Shown piece after piece: positions 51,452-59,274 of a DNA stretch of 64,000 bases (positions are counted from its first letter, which is position 1; each line of letters begins with the position of its first letter). The notes under the pieces were generated by a model, which did no database searches, was not told the DNA's origin, and saw only the letters and a program-made list of their open reading frames with translations. This stretch comes from Streptomyces misionensis (GTDB lineage Bacteria > Actinomycetota > Actinomycetes > Streptomycetales > Streptomycetaceae): NCBI RefSeq assembly GCF_900104815.1, contig NZ_FNTD01000004.1, forward strand, positions 7,563,001-7,627,000, read 5' to 3'. The translations under genes were made by a program, and so were the position numbers.

Positions 51452-53296
51452 ATGACCCAGACGCCGTTCCCCGCGGACAGTTCCGGGGGCCCCCGCTATC
51501 TGCCGATCGCCGAGCACGGTCTGATCGGCGACCTGCGCAGTGTGGCCCTGGTCGGCAGCAACGGCACGATCGACTGGTACTGCTCGCCGTCCTTCGACTC
51601 GCCCAGCGTCTTCGCGGCCATCCTGGACGCGGAGCGGGGCGGCTGCTTCGAGCTGGCCGCGGCCGTCCCGGCCCGCACCAAGCAGTTCTACTTCCCCGAC
51701 ACCAACGTGCTGATCACCCGGTTCTTCACCGAGGAGGGCGTCGGCGAGGTGCAGGACTTCATGCCGGTCGACGTGCAGGAGGGGCGGCCCTGCGAGTCGG
51801 TGCGGCACCGGCTGATCCGGCGCGTGGTGTGCGTGCGCGGCCGGGTGCCCTTCCGCGCGCTCATCGCGCCCCGCTTCGACTACGGCGCCGCCCCGCACAC
51901 CGTCCGCGATCTCGACGGAGTCCTGCTGTTCGAATCCCCCGAGCAGGCGCTCGCGCTCACCGCGACCGTGGCGGTGGAGTGCGACGGCCGCGACGCGCGC
52001 GCCGACTTCAAGCTCGGCGAGGGCGAGACCGCGGTGTTCGCCCTGGACCAGGCCGGCGCGACGATCGCCCCGCGCGGCTGCGCCCACGCGGAGGCCGAGC
52101 ACGAGTTCAACGCGACCGTCGTCTACTGGCGGCGCTGGCTGGCCCAGTCCCGCTACCGGGGCCGCTGGCGCGAGATGGTGCACCGCTCCGCGCTCACCCT
52201 GAAGCTGCTCACGTACGCCCCCACCGGTGCCATCGTCGCCGCTCCCACCACCAGCCTGCCCGAGCAGCTCGGCGGCGAGCGCAACTGGGACTACCGCTAT
52301 GTGTGGGTGCGCGACGCGGCCTTCGCCGTCTACGCACTGCTGCGGCTCGGCTTCAGCGGTGAGGCCGAGGCCTTCATGCGGTTCCTGACCACCCACATCA
52401 GCCCCGGCGACGGCGCCGCCTCCGGCCCGTTGCAGATCATGTACGGCATCGACGGCCGCGCCGAGCTGCCCGAGCGGGAACTGCCCCATCTGGAGGGCCA
52501 CCAGGGCTCGGCCCCGGTCCGGATCGGCAACGCCGCCGCCGACCAGCTCCAGCTCGACATCTACGGCGCCCTGATCGACTCCGTCTACCTCTTCGACAAG
52601 TGGGCCCAGCCCATCTCCAGCGATCAGTGGGACGACGTGTGCCAGCTGGTCGAGTGGGTCTGCGAGCACTGGGACCAGCCCGACGAGGGCGTCTGGGAGA
52701 CCCGCGGCGGGCGCAAGAACTTCCTGTACTCGCGACTGATGTGCTGGGTGGCCGTCGAGCGCGCCATCCGGCTCGCCAACCGGCGCGGCCTGCCCGCCGA
52801 GCTGCCCCGCTGGCGGGCTACCCGGGACACCATCTACCGGCGGATCATGGACCGCGGCTGGTCGGCGCGCCGGCAGGCCTTCGTGCAGCACGAGGACGGC
52901 GACGTCCTGGACGCCTCGGTGCTGATGATGCCGCTCGCCAAGTTCATCGCCCCCACCGACCCCAAGTGGCTGTCCACCCTGGACGCGCTCACCGCGGAAC
53001 TGGTCTCCGACTCGCTGGTCTACCGCTACGACCCCCTGGTCAGCCCGGACGGGCTGCGCGGCGACGAGGGCACCTTCTCCATCTGCTCCTTCTGGTTCGT
53101 GGAGGCGCTGGTGCGGGCCGGCCGCCTGGACGAGGCCCGGCTGGCCTTCGAGAAGATGCTCACCTACGCCAATCATCTCGGCCTGTACGCCGAGGAGATC
53201 GGCCGTACCGGAGAGCAACAGGGGAACTTCCCGCAGGCGTTCACCCATCTGTCGCTGATCAGTGCCGCCTTCAACCTCGACCGCGCTCTCGGCTGA
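51452..53296 (+). CDS. GH15-family glucoamylase/trehalase-like enzyme
   Basis: A 614-residue cytoplasmic GH15 protein matching the actinobacterial trehalase/glucoamylase-like group. The N-terminal part has [20 protein letters not shown] and [20 protein letters not shown]; the catalytic (alpha/alpha)6 barrel begins near residue 260 ([20 protein letters not shown]). The likely general acid is the Glu in [13 protein letters not shown], and the general base region is [19 protein letters not shown]. In mycobacteria this group hydrolyses trehalose and needs phosphate and magnesium, but many members are uncharacterised. ATG 51452 has GGGAGG about nine bases upstream. It could feed glucose from trehalose, parallel to the GH65 operon. 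Confidence 0.85.
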   Translation: MTQTPFPADSSGGPRYLPIAEHGLIGDLRSVALVGSNGTIDWYCSPSFDSPSVFAAILDAERGGCFELAAAVPARTKQFYFPDTNVLITRFFTEEGVGEVQDFMPVDVQEGRPCESVRHRLIRRVVCVRGRVPFRALIAPRFDYGAAPHTVRDLDGVLLFESPEQALALTATVAVECDGRDARADFKLGEGETAVFALDQAGATIAPRGCAHAEAEHEFNATVVYWRRWLAQSRYRGRWREMVHRSALTLKLLTYAPTGAIVAAPTTSLPEQLGGERNWDYRYVWVRDAAFAVYALLRLGFSGEAEAFMRFLTTHISPGDGAASGPLQIMYGIDGRAELPERELPHLEGHQGSAPVRIGNAAADQLQLDIYGALIDSVYLFDKWAQPISSDQWDDVCQLVEWVCEHWDQPDEGVWETRGGRKNFLYSRLMCWVAVERAIRLANRRGLPAELPRWRATRDTIYRRIMDRGWSARRQAFVQHEDGDVLDASVLMMPLAKFIAPTDPKWLSTLDALTAELVSDSLVYRYDPLVSPDGLRGDEGTFSICSFWFVEALVRAGRLDEARLAFEKMLTYANHLGLYAEEIGRTGEQQGNFPQAFTHLSLISAAFNLDRALG

Positions 53297-53385
53297 CCCG
53301 GCCGCGGCCGTGTGTCCGCAGGTCGCAGGGGTACCCGGGGCTGCGAAAGGCGACCGACAGGGTCGACAGAAGGAGGAGACCCCGT

Positions 53386-53619
53386 ATGACCAGCACCAGT
53401 GAGACCGGCCAGGTCACCGGCACCCGGGACAAGGACTACAACCTCATCTGGTACGTCGAGTCGTGCCTGAACAACGCCCTGCGACTGGAGACGTACATCC
53501 AGGACGCCGAGCGGGACAAGGACAACGAGGTCGTGGAGCTGTTCCGCAAGGCCCAGGCCGACAGCCGCAAGGGCGCGGAACTCGGCAAGCAGCTGCTGCG
53601 TTCGCGGCTCAGCGCCTGA
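53386..53619 (+). CDS. Small conserved-looking soluble protein, function unknown
   Basis: A 77-residue protein, mainly helical: [20 protein letters not shown], then [20 protein letters not shown] and a basic C-terminus. It has AAGGAGGAGA at an ideal distance from the ATG, so it is well translated if transcribed. I recognise no function. It follows the GH15 gene by 89 bp in the same direction and ends at a hairpin shared with the convergent cynR-like gene. Confidence 0.72.
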   Translation: MTSTSETGQVTGTRDKDYNLIWYVESCLNNALRLETYIQDAERDKDNEVVELFRKAQADSRKGAELGKQLLRSRLSA

Positions 53620-53654
53620 TCGGGCCGCCCAGCCGGGGCGCGACCGGACCTTCA

Positions 53655-53678
53655 GGGCGGGCCCGCCGGGGCCCGCCC
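53655..53678. terminator. Bidirectional terminator before cynR
   Basis: GGGCGGGCCC (53655-53664) and GGGCCCGCCC (53669-53678) form a perfect 10-bp stem with a four-base GCCG loop between the convergent stops. Confidence 0.65.
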
Positions 53679-53688
53679 CGTCGTGCGT

Positions 53689-54597
53689 TCAGGCGGCCCC
53701 GGCGTAGCCGCGCGCCCGCACCAGCTCCTGGGTGAGCCGGGTGAAGGCGCGCGTGGCGGCACTGCGGTAGGCGTCGGCGCGGCCGAGGAGGGTGACAGTG
53801 CGGGTCGGCAGGGCCGGGTCGAGCGGCACGGGCGTGAGGCGCGGGTGGTCGTGGGTGATCGCGTCCGGCAGGACGGTGGCGATGGAGGTGCGCTGGACGA
53901 CCTCGGTCAGGGCCTGGATGGAGTTGGCCTCGACGGCGATGCGCGGGCTGACGCCGTGCCGTTCCAGATAGGCGTCGATGTGGCCGCGGGTGGCGAAGTC
54001 CCCGCTGAGCAGGGCGAGTCGCCGGTCGGCGAGGGCGCGTACCGGCAGCGCGGCCGGTTCGGCGGTGGCGGCGTGGAGTGTGCCGGTGACCAGGGTGAGC
54101 GTCTCGGTGAACAGGGCGGTGGCGGTGATGCCGGGCAGGTGGGCGCCCTGGAAGGCGATGCCGAGGTCGAACTCGTCGGCCAGCAGCCCGGCTTCGATGC
54201 GGTCCTGGGTCGTCTCCCGCACGGTGAGGGTGATGCCGGGGTGGCGGTCGTGCAGTTCGGCGGTGAGCGGGCCGACGAGATAGGCCGTGAAGGTCGGGGT
54301 GACCGCCAGCCGCAGCTGCCCGCGTGAGAGGTCCCGCACGTCGTGGACGGCGCGCTCGGCGGCGGCGAGCTGGTGCAGCGCGCCGCGGGCGTGATGGGCG
54401 TAGGCCTCGCCCGCGTCGGTCAGCCGCACGGTACGGCCGGTGCGGTCGAGCAACTGGATGCCGAGGGTCCGTTCGAGCTGCCTGACCTGCTGGGACAGCG
54501 TGGGCTGGGAGATGTGCAGGTCCTCGGCGGCGCGGGTGAAGTTGCCGTGCTCGGCCACGGCGAGCAGATAGCGCAGATGGCGCAGTTCCAGGGCCAT
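53689..54597 (-). CDS. cynR: LysR-family regulator, CynR-like
   Basis: A 302-residue LysR-type regulator: winged helix ELRHLRYLLAVAEHGNFTRA, LHISQPTLSQQVRQLERTLG, then an effector domain (GQLRLAVTPTFTAYLVGPL, DLGIAFQGAHLPGITATALF). It starts 128 bp from the divergent carbonic anhydrase/cyanase operon, the classical cyn layout, so it should activate that operon in response to cyanate. The ATG at 54597 gives the canonical N-terminus; an earlier in-frame start adds eight residues. The assignment as CynR comes from context plus good family fit. Confidence 0.87.
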   Translation of the reverse strand: MALELRHLRYLLAVAEHGNFTRAAEDLHISQPTLSQQVRQLERTLGIQLLDRTGRTVRLTDAGEAYAHHARGALHQLAAAERAVHDVRDLSRGQLRLAVTPTFTAYLVGPLTAELHDRHPGITLTVRETTQDRIEAGLLADEFDLGIAFQGAHLPGITATALFTETLTLVTGTLHAATAEPAALPVRALADRRLALLSGDFATRGHIDAYLERHGVSPRIAVEANSIQALTEVVQRTSIATVLPDAITHDHPRLTPVPLDPALPTRTVTLLGRADAYRSAATRAFTRLTQELVRARGYAGAA

Positions 54598-54605
54598 GAC
54601 CAGAA

Positions 54606-54656
54606 CTATAGATGACACCAATAGCGGTGATGTCCAGTGTGTCTTGGACGCTATAG
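54606..54656. promoter_or_regulatory. CynR-binding region candidate
   Basis: CTATAG occurs at 54606-54611 and again at 54651-54656, bracketing GACACC-AATAGC-GGTGATGTC, an imperfect inverted repeat near the middle. The segment is AT-richer than its surroundings and lies in the cynR-cynT divergent promoter gap. Confidence 0.45.
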
Positions 54657-54659
54657 GCC

Positions 54660-54736
54660 GAGGTCATGCATGGTGGATTTCGCCGGGCCCCACGGGTCCG
54701 GCCGCCACGAAAGGGAGTGACCCCATGCATGACCTC
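54660..54736 (+). promoter_or_regulatory. 14-bp inverted repeat that covers the cynT start codon
   Basis: GAGGTCATGCATGG (54660-54673) is exactly complementary to CCATGCATGACCTC (54723-54736), 49 bases apart. The right arm contains the cynT ATG and its first four codons; the AAGGGAG ribosome site lies in the loop. In mRNA it could sequester the start, and in DNA it could be an operator. Confidence 0.6.
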
Positions 54737-55324
54737 GACCAGGGCGTCGCGCGCTTCCAGCAGGACGTCTTCCCGGCCAAACAGGAACTGTTCGCCCGTC
54801 TGGCCGCGCGGCACGCGCCGCACACGCTGTTCATCGGCTGCTCCGACGCCCGTGTCGTGCCCGAGCTGATCACCGGCTGCGAGCCCGGCGAGCTGTTCGT
54901 CATCCGCACCGCCGGCAACCTCGTGCCCGCCCGCACCCCGGGCGCCGACGGGGTCGCGGCGAGCATCGAGTACGCCGTCGGCACCCTCGGGGTGCGGGAG
55001 ATCGTCGTCTGCGGGCACTCCGGGTGCGGCGCGATGACCGCCCTCGCCCACGGTCACGACCTCAGCGGCGCCCCGGCCGTCGCCGACTGGCTGCGGCTCG
55101 CCGACACCTCGGTGGCCCGCACCGAGGGCGCCGCCGACGTGCCCGCCCTGGTACGGCAGAACGTGCTGGCCCAGCTGGCCAACCTGGCCACCCACCCCTC
55201 GGTCGCCCGCGCCCTGGCACGGCACGAGATGACCGTGCGCGGCTGGGTCTTCGACATCGCCACCGGCCGTATCGACGAACTGACCGCCACCGCCACCGCC
55301 GCCGGCGCCCCGCTCGCGGCCTGA
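54725..55324 (+). CDS. cynT: Beta-class carbonic anhydrase (CynT)
   Basis: A 199-residue beta-carbonic anhydrase. Zinc ligands are in CSDARVVPE (Cys, with the Asp-Arg dyad) and in CGHSGCGAM (His and Cys); [10 protein letters not shown] follows between them. In cyanate metabolism it replenishes bicarbonate, which the cyanase next door needs as co-substrate. ATG 54725 has AAGGGAGTG at about seven bases. It is divergent from cynR and followed by cynS after 53 bp. The unusual inverted repeat over its start codon may couple its translation to another signal. Confidence 0.93.
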   Translation: MHDLDQGVARFQQDVFPAKQELFARLAARHAPHTLFIGCSDARVVPELITGCEPGELFVIRTAGNLVPARTPGADGVAASIEYAVGTLGVREIVVCGHSGCGAMTALAHGHDLSGAPAVADWLRLADTSVARTEGAADVPALVRQNVLAQLANLATHPSVARALARHEMTVRGWVFDIATGRIDELTATATAAGAPLAA

Positions 55325-55377
55325 CCCGGGCCCCCTTCCTCCACCACGCCCCTCCACCACACAAGGAGCACCCACCC

Positions 55378-55848
55378 ATGATCCACGCCCAGTTCGACCC
55401 CGCCGCCCGCCAGACGCTGGCCGCCGCCGCGGTCGAGGCCAAGACCCGCAAGAACCTCACCTGGCAGCGGATCGCCGACACCGCCGGACTGTCGGTCGCC
55501 TTCACCACCGCCGCCGTCCTCGGTCAGCACGCCCTGCCCGAGGACTCCGCCCGGGCCGTCGCCGAACTCCTCGGCCTCGACGAGGACGCGGCCATGCTGC
55601 TGGCCACCATCCCCACCCGCGGCTCGATCCCCGGCGGCATCCCCACCGATCCGACGATCTACCGCTTCCACGAGATGCTCCAGGTCTACGGCACCACCCT
55701 CAAGGCGCTGGTCCACGAGCAGTTCGGCGACGGCATCATCTCCGCGATCAACTTCAGGCTCGACGTCAAGAAGGTCGCCGACCCCGAGGGCGGCGAGCGC
55801 GCCGTCATCACCCTGGACGGCAAGTACCTGCCGACCAAGCCCTTCTGA
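55378..55848 (+). CDS. cynS: Cyanate hydratase (cyanase)
   Basis: A 156-residue cyanase, exactly the length of the E. coli enzyme. The catalytic arginine and glutamate are in [11 protein letters not shown] and the catalytic serine in the [10 protein letters not shown] stretch; the N-terminal helical part ([19 protein letters not shown]) looks like a Cro-type fold without DNA binding. It converts cyanate plus bicarbonate to ammonia and carbon dioxide. AAGGAG lies about nine bases before the ATG. It is the second gene of the cyn operon, 32 bp before a deaminase gene. Confidence 0.95.
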   Translation: MIHAQFDPAARQTLAAAAVEAKTRKNLTWQRIADTAGLSVAFTTAAVLGQHALPEDSARAVAELLGLDEDAAMLLATIPTRGSIPGGIPTDPTIYRFHEMLQVYGTTLKALVHEQFGDGIISAINFRLDVKKVADPEGGERAVITLDGKYLPTKPF

Positions 55849-55880
55849 CCGCCCACCCCCTTCTATTTCCGGAGGCCACC

Positions 55881-56381
55881 ATGGACTTCGTCCAGCGCAC
55901 CGTCGACCTCGCCCGCCGCAACGTCGAGGAGGGCGGCCGCCCCTTCGCGACCGTCATCGTCAAGGACGGCGAGATCCTCGCCGAGAGCCCCAACAAGGTC
56001 GCCCAGACCAACGACCCCACCGCGCACGCGGAGATCCTCGCCATCCGCGAGGCCTGCGTGCGGCTGGGCACCGAGCACCTGACCGGGACCACCATCTACG
56101 TCCTGGCCCACCCCTGCCCCATGTGCCTGGGCGCGCTGTACTACTGCTCGCCCGACGAGGTCGTCTTCCTCACCACCCGCGACGCCTACGAACCGCACTA
56201 CGTCGACGACCGCAAGTACTTCGAACTGGACACCTTCTACGAGGAGTTCGGCAAGAACTGGGACGAGCGCCGGCTGCCGATGCGGCACGAGCCGCGCGCG
56301 GACGCGGTCGAGGTCTACCGGTTGTGGCAGCGCCGCAACGGCGGCGAGCGCCGTGTCGCCGGAGCACCCACCGCCGCCTGA
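55881..56381 (+). CDS. CDA-fold nucleoside/guanine deaminase-like enzyme
   Basis: A 166-residue zinc deaminase. The ligands are HAE in PTAHAEILAI (with the catalytic Glu) and the two cysteines in HPCPMCLGAL. Length and the C-terminal RDAYEPHYVDDRKYFELDTF resemble the guanine deaminase-like group rather than TadA. Ribosome site GGAGG precedes the ATG, and the 32-bp gap from cynS implies one transcript. Its link to cyanate is not established; it may release ammonia from a related N-containing compound or simply be co-transcribed. Substrate unproven. Confidence 0.85.
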   Translation: MDFVQRTVDLARRNVEEGGRPFATVIVKDGEILAESPNKVAQTNDPTAHAEILAIREACVRLGTEHLTGTTIYVLAHPCPMCLGALYYCSPDEVVFLTTRDAYEPHYVDDRKYFELDTFYEEFGKNWDERRLPMRHEPRADAVEVYRLWQRRNGGERRVAGAPTAA

Positions 56382-56402
56382 CGGCGGGCCGGACGGCAGG
56401 GT

Positions 56403-59138
56403 CTACGGCAGCGGCTGCTCCGCCCAGATGATCTTGCCGTTCGGCGTGTAGCGGGTGCCCCAGCGCTCGGCGACCTGCGCCACCAGGAACAGGCCCCGGC
56501 CGCCCTCGTCGGTGCTGGCCGCGTACCGCAGGTGCGGCGAGGTCGTGCTGCGGTCGGAGACCTCGCAGATCAGCGTGCGGTCGCGCAGCAGCCGTACCTC
56601 GATCGGGGGCCGCCCGTAGCGGATGGCGTTGGTGACCAGCTCGCTGAGGATCAGCTCCGTCGAGAACGCCAGCTCGTCGAGCCCCCACTCCTCCAGCGTG
56701 CGGGTCACCGAGGCGCGCACCTCGGCGACCGCCGCCGGATCGGACGGCACCTGCCACTGCGCCACCCGGTCCGGCCCCAGCACCCGGGTCCGGGCCACGA
56801 TCAGCGCGACGTCGTCGCTCGGCCGGGCCGGCAGCCGCTCCAGCACGGTACGGCAGGTGGCCTCCGGGGAGGCGTCCGGCGCCTGGCGCAGGGCGTCTCC
56901 CAGCAGCTCCAGGCCGACGTCGATGTCCCGCTCCCGGTCCTCCACCAGACCGTCGGTGTACAGCACCAGGCGGCTGCCCTCGGCCAGCTCCAGATCGGCC
57001 GTCTCGAACGGCAGCCCGCCCAGGCCCAGCGGCGGCCCGGCCGGCAGCTCCGGGAACTCCACCCGCCCGTCGGGACGCACCAGCGCGGGCGGCGGATGAC
57101 CCGCCCGGGCCATGGTGCACCGCCGTGCCACCGGGTCGTACACCGCGTACAGACAGGTCGCGCCGGTCACCGCGGCACCCTCGTCCGAACTCTCGTCCTG
57201 GTCGATCCGGCTCACCAGCTCGTCCAGCAGACCGAGGAGTTCGTCCGGCGGCAGGTCCAGCGCGGAGAAGTTGTGCACGGCCGTGCGCAGTCGGCCCATG
57301 GTCGCCGCCGCGTGCAGCCCGTGCCCCACCACGTCGCCCACCACCAGGGCCACCCGCGCCCCGGACAGCGGCAGCACGTCGAACCAGTCGCCGCCCACCC
57401 CGGACTGCGCCGGCAGATACCGGTACGCGAGCTCCAGCGCGCCCTGCTCGGGCAGCGTCCGCGGCAGCAGGCTGCGCTGCAACGTCACCGCCATGCTGTG
57501 CTCACGCGTGTACCGGCGGGCGTTGTCGATGGACACCGCCGCCCGCGCCACCAGTTCCTCGGCGAGCGCCAGCTCCTCGGCGTCGAACGGCTGCGGTTTC
57601 TCCGACCGCCAGAAGGTGGCGAGCCCCAGCACCAGACTGCCCGCCCGCAGCGGCACGGTGATCAGCGAGTGGATGCCGTACTCCAGCACCTGGTCGGTGC
57701 GCTCCGGCTGCTGCGCCCGCCAGCCCGGCGCGTCGCGCAGCCGCGGCTCCACCACCGACCGCCCGCTCGTCAGGCTGCGCGCCTGCGGCGACGTCGGCAC
57801 GAACCGGAGCCGCTCGTCCAGCGGGTACAGCGGGGAGTCCTTGCGGACGCCCACACAGGCCACCCGGCGCAGCGCGCTCCCCGGCCGCGGCTCCTCCCCG
57901 TTCAGCACCTGCTCGTACAGGTCCACGGTGGCGAAGTCCGCGAACCGGGGCACCGCGAGCTCGGCCAGCTCCTCGGCGGTACGGGTCACGTCCAGGCTGG
58001 TGCCGATGCCCACCCCGGCCTCGTACAGCATGTTCAGCCGCTCGCGGGCCACCTCGGCCCGCCCGGACACCGCCCGCAGCTCGGTGGAGTCGCGCAGCGT
58101 GGTGACGCTGCCCGCCGGGCCGCCGCGCAGTTCGGTGGGCCGCTGGTTGATCGCCAGCAACCGGTCCTTGACCAGCCGCACCTCGTCGGTCGCCGTCCGC
58201 CCGGACGCCAGCAGCCGCGCCGTCTCGTCGTCCAGGCCCAGCTCCAGCACGTGCCGTCGCTCGGCGTCCTCGGGTAGGTCCAGCAGGCGTTGCGCCTCGT
58301 CGTTGGCGAGTAGCAGCCGGCCGTCGCGGCCGACGATCAGCACCCCCTCGCGGACCGCGTGCAGCACCGCGTCGTGGTGCTCGTACATCCGGGTCATCTC
58401 GTACGGCCCGAGACCGTGTGTCTGGCGCAGCAGCCGTCTGCTGACCAGCGCCGTGCCCGCGGTGGCCAGTGCGAGCGCGGCGGCGGCCGCCGCGAGCAGC
58501 AACGGCAGCTGCTGGTCGGCCGCCCCGCCCGCGTGCGCGGTGGTGATGCCCGCGGAGACCAGCCCCACCACCGTGCCACTGGCGTCCCTGACCGGCACCA
58601 CGCTCTGCACCAGCGGGCCGAGCGTGCCGTTGACCTGCTCCACGACCGTGCCCCCGGCCACCGCCGGGCCGATGGTGCCGACGAACTTCTTCCCGATCCG
58701 GTCGGGCAGGGGATGCGTGTAGCGCACGCCCTGCGTGTTCATCACGACGACGAAGTCCACGCCGGTCGCCTTGCGGGTGGCCTCGGCCTCCGGCTGGAGC
58801 ACCGCCGTCGGGTCGGGGGTGCGCAGCGCGGCGGCCGTGCCGGGCGCGTTGGCGAACGTCTGGGCCACGGCCAGGGAACGGTTGCGGGCCTCGGCTTCGG
58901 TGTCGTGCCGCACCTGGAGCACCTGCGCCACCACCGCGGAGACCACCAGCAGCAGCACGATCACGACTTGCAGCACGAACACCTGACCGGCCACGCTGCG
59001 TCCGGTCACCGCCGCCCACAGCACCCCCGGCCGGTCGCCGTTCGCGCCGGGGCCGTCCGGCGGCGGGGCCAGTGGTGCGCGCGGTTGCCCGAAAGGTCGG
59101 GGCGGCCGGGACACGGGCCGGCCGGGCAGTCGCACCAT
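56403..59138 (-). CDS. Membrane sensor SpoIIE/PP2C phosphatase with C-terminal HATPase domain
   Basis: A 911-residue membrane protein. Two transmembrane helices (about 48-72 and 205-230) flank an extracytoplasmic CitA/DcuS-like sensor domain (ATGVDFVVVMNTQGVRYTHP, GTIGPAVAGGTVVEQVNG). Inside are a PAS domain (HDAVLHAVREGVLIVGRDGR), a GAF domain (ERLNMLYEAGVGIGTSLDV), the PP2C phosphatase with GGDWFDV, GDVVGHGLHA and LYTDGLVEDR, and an RsbW-type ATPase (LILSELVTNAIRYG, DEGGRGLFLV). It thus combines partner-switch phosphatase and anti-sigma kinase in one chain. It is the downstream gene of a tandem pair. Start ATG 59138 is chosen from the canonical N-terminus; the ribosome site is weak. Confidence 0.88.
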   Translation of the reverse strand: MVRLPGRPVSRPPRPFGQPRAPLAPPPDGPGANGDRPGVLWAAVTGRSVAGQVFVLQVVIVLLLVVSAVVAQVLQVRHDTEAEARNRSLAVAQTFANAPGTAAALRTPDPTAVLQPEAEATRKATGVDFVVVMNTQGVRYTHPLPDRIGKKFVGTIGPAVAGGTVVEQVNGTLGPLVQSVVPVRDASGTVVGLVSAGITTAHAGGAADQQLPLLLAAAAAALALATAGTALVSRRLLRQTHGLGPYEMTRMYEHHDAVLHAVREGVLIVGRDGRLLLANDEAQRLLDLPEDAERRHVLELGLDDETARLLASGRTATDEVRLVKDRLLAINQRPTELRGGPAGSVTTLRDSTELRAVSGRAEVARERLNMLYEAGVGIGTSLDVTRTAEELAELAVPRFADFATVDLYEQVLNGEEPRPGSALRRVACVGVRKDSPLYPLDERLRFVPTSPQARSLTSGRSVVEPRLRDAPGWRAQQPERTDQVLEYGIHSLITVPLRAGSLVLGLATFWRSEKPQPFDAEELALAEELVARAAVSIDNARRYTREHSMAVTLQRSLLPRTLPEQGALELAYRYLPAQSGVGGDWFDVLPLSGARVALVVGDVVGHGLHAAATMGRLRTAVHNFSALDLPPDELLGLLDELVSRIDQDESSDEGAAVTGATCLYAVYDPVARRCTMARAGHPPPALVRPDGRVEFPELPAGPPLGLGGLPFETADLELAEGSRLVLYTDGLVEDRERDIDVGLELLGDALRQAPDASPEATCRTVLERLPARPSDDVALIVARTRVLGPDRVAQWQVPSDPAAVAEVRASVTRTLEEWGLDELAFSTELILSELVTNAIRYGRPPIEVRLLRDRTLICEVSDRSTTSPHLRYAASTDEGGRGLFLVAQVAERWGTRYTPNGKIIWAEQPLP

Positions 59139-59274
59139 GTGCCCATGTCTACACTGCCCGACGCCGTCAGGCGAGGCCGTCACCCCGGCCGCCGCCGTCG
59201 CGGCAGGTGACAGGGGTACGGAAGAGGTGACGGGCGACGGGCGCGCCCCGCCCGGGGACACCGCGCGGTCGCCG

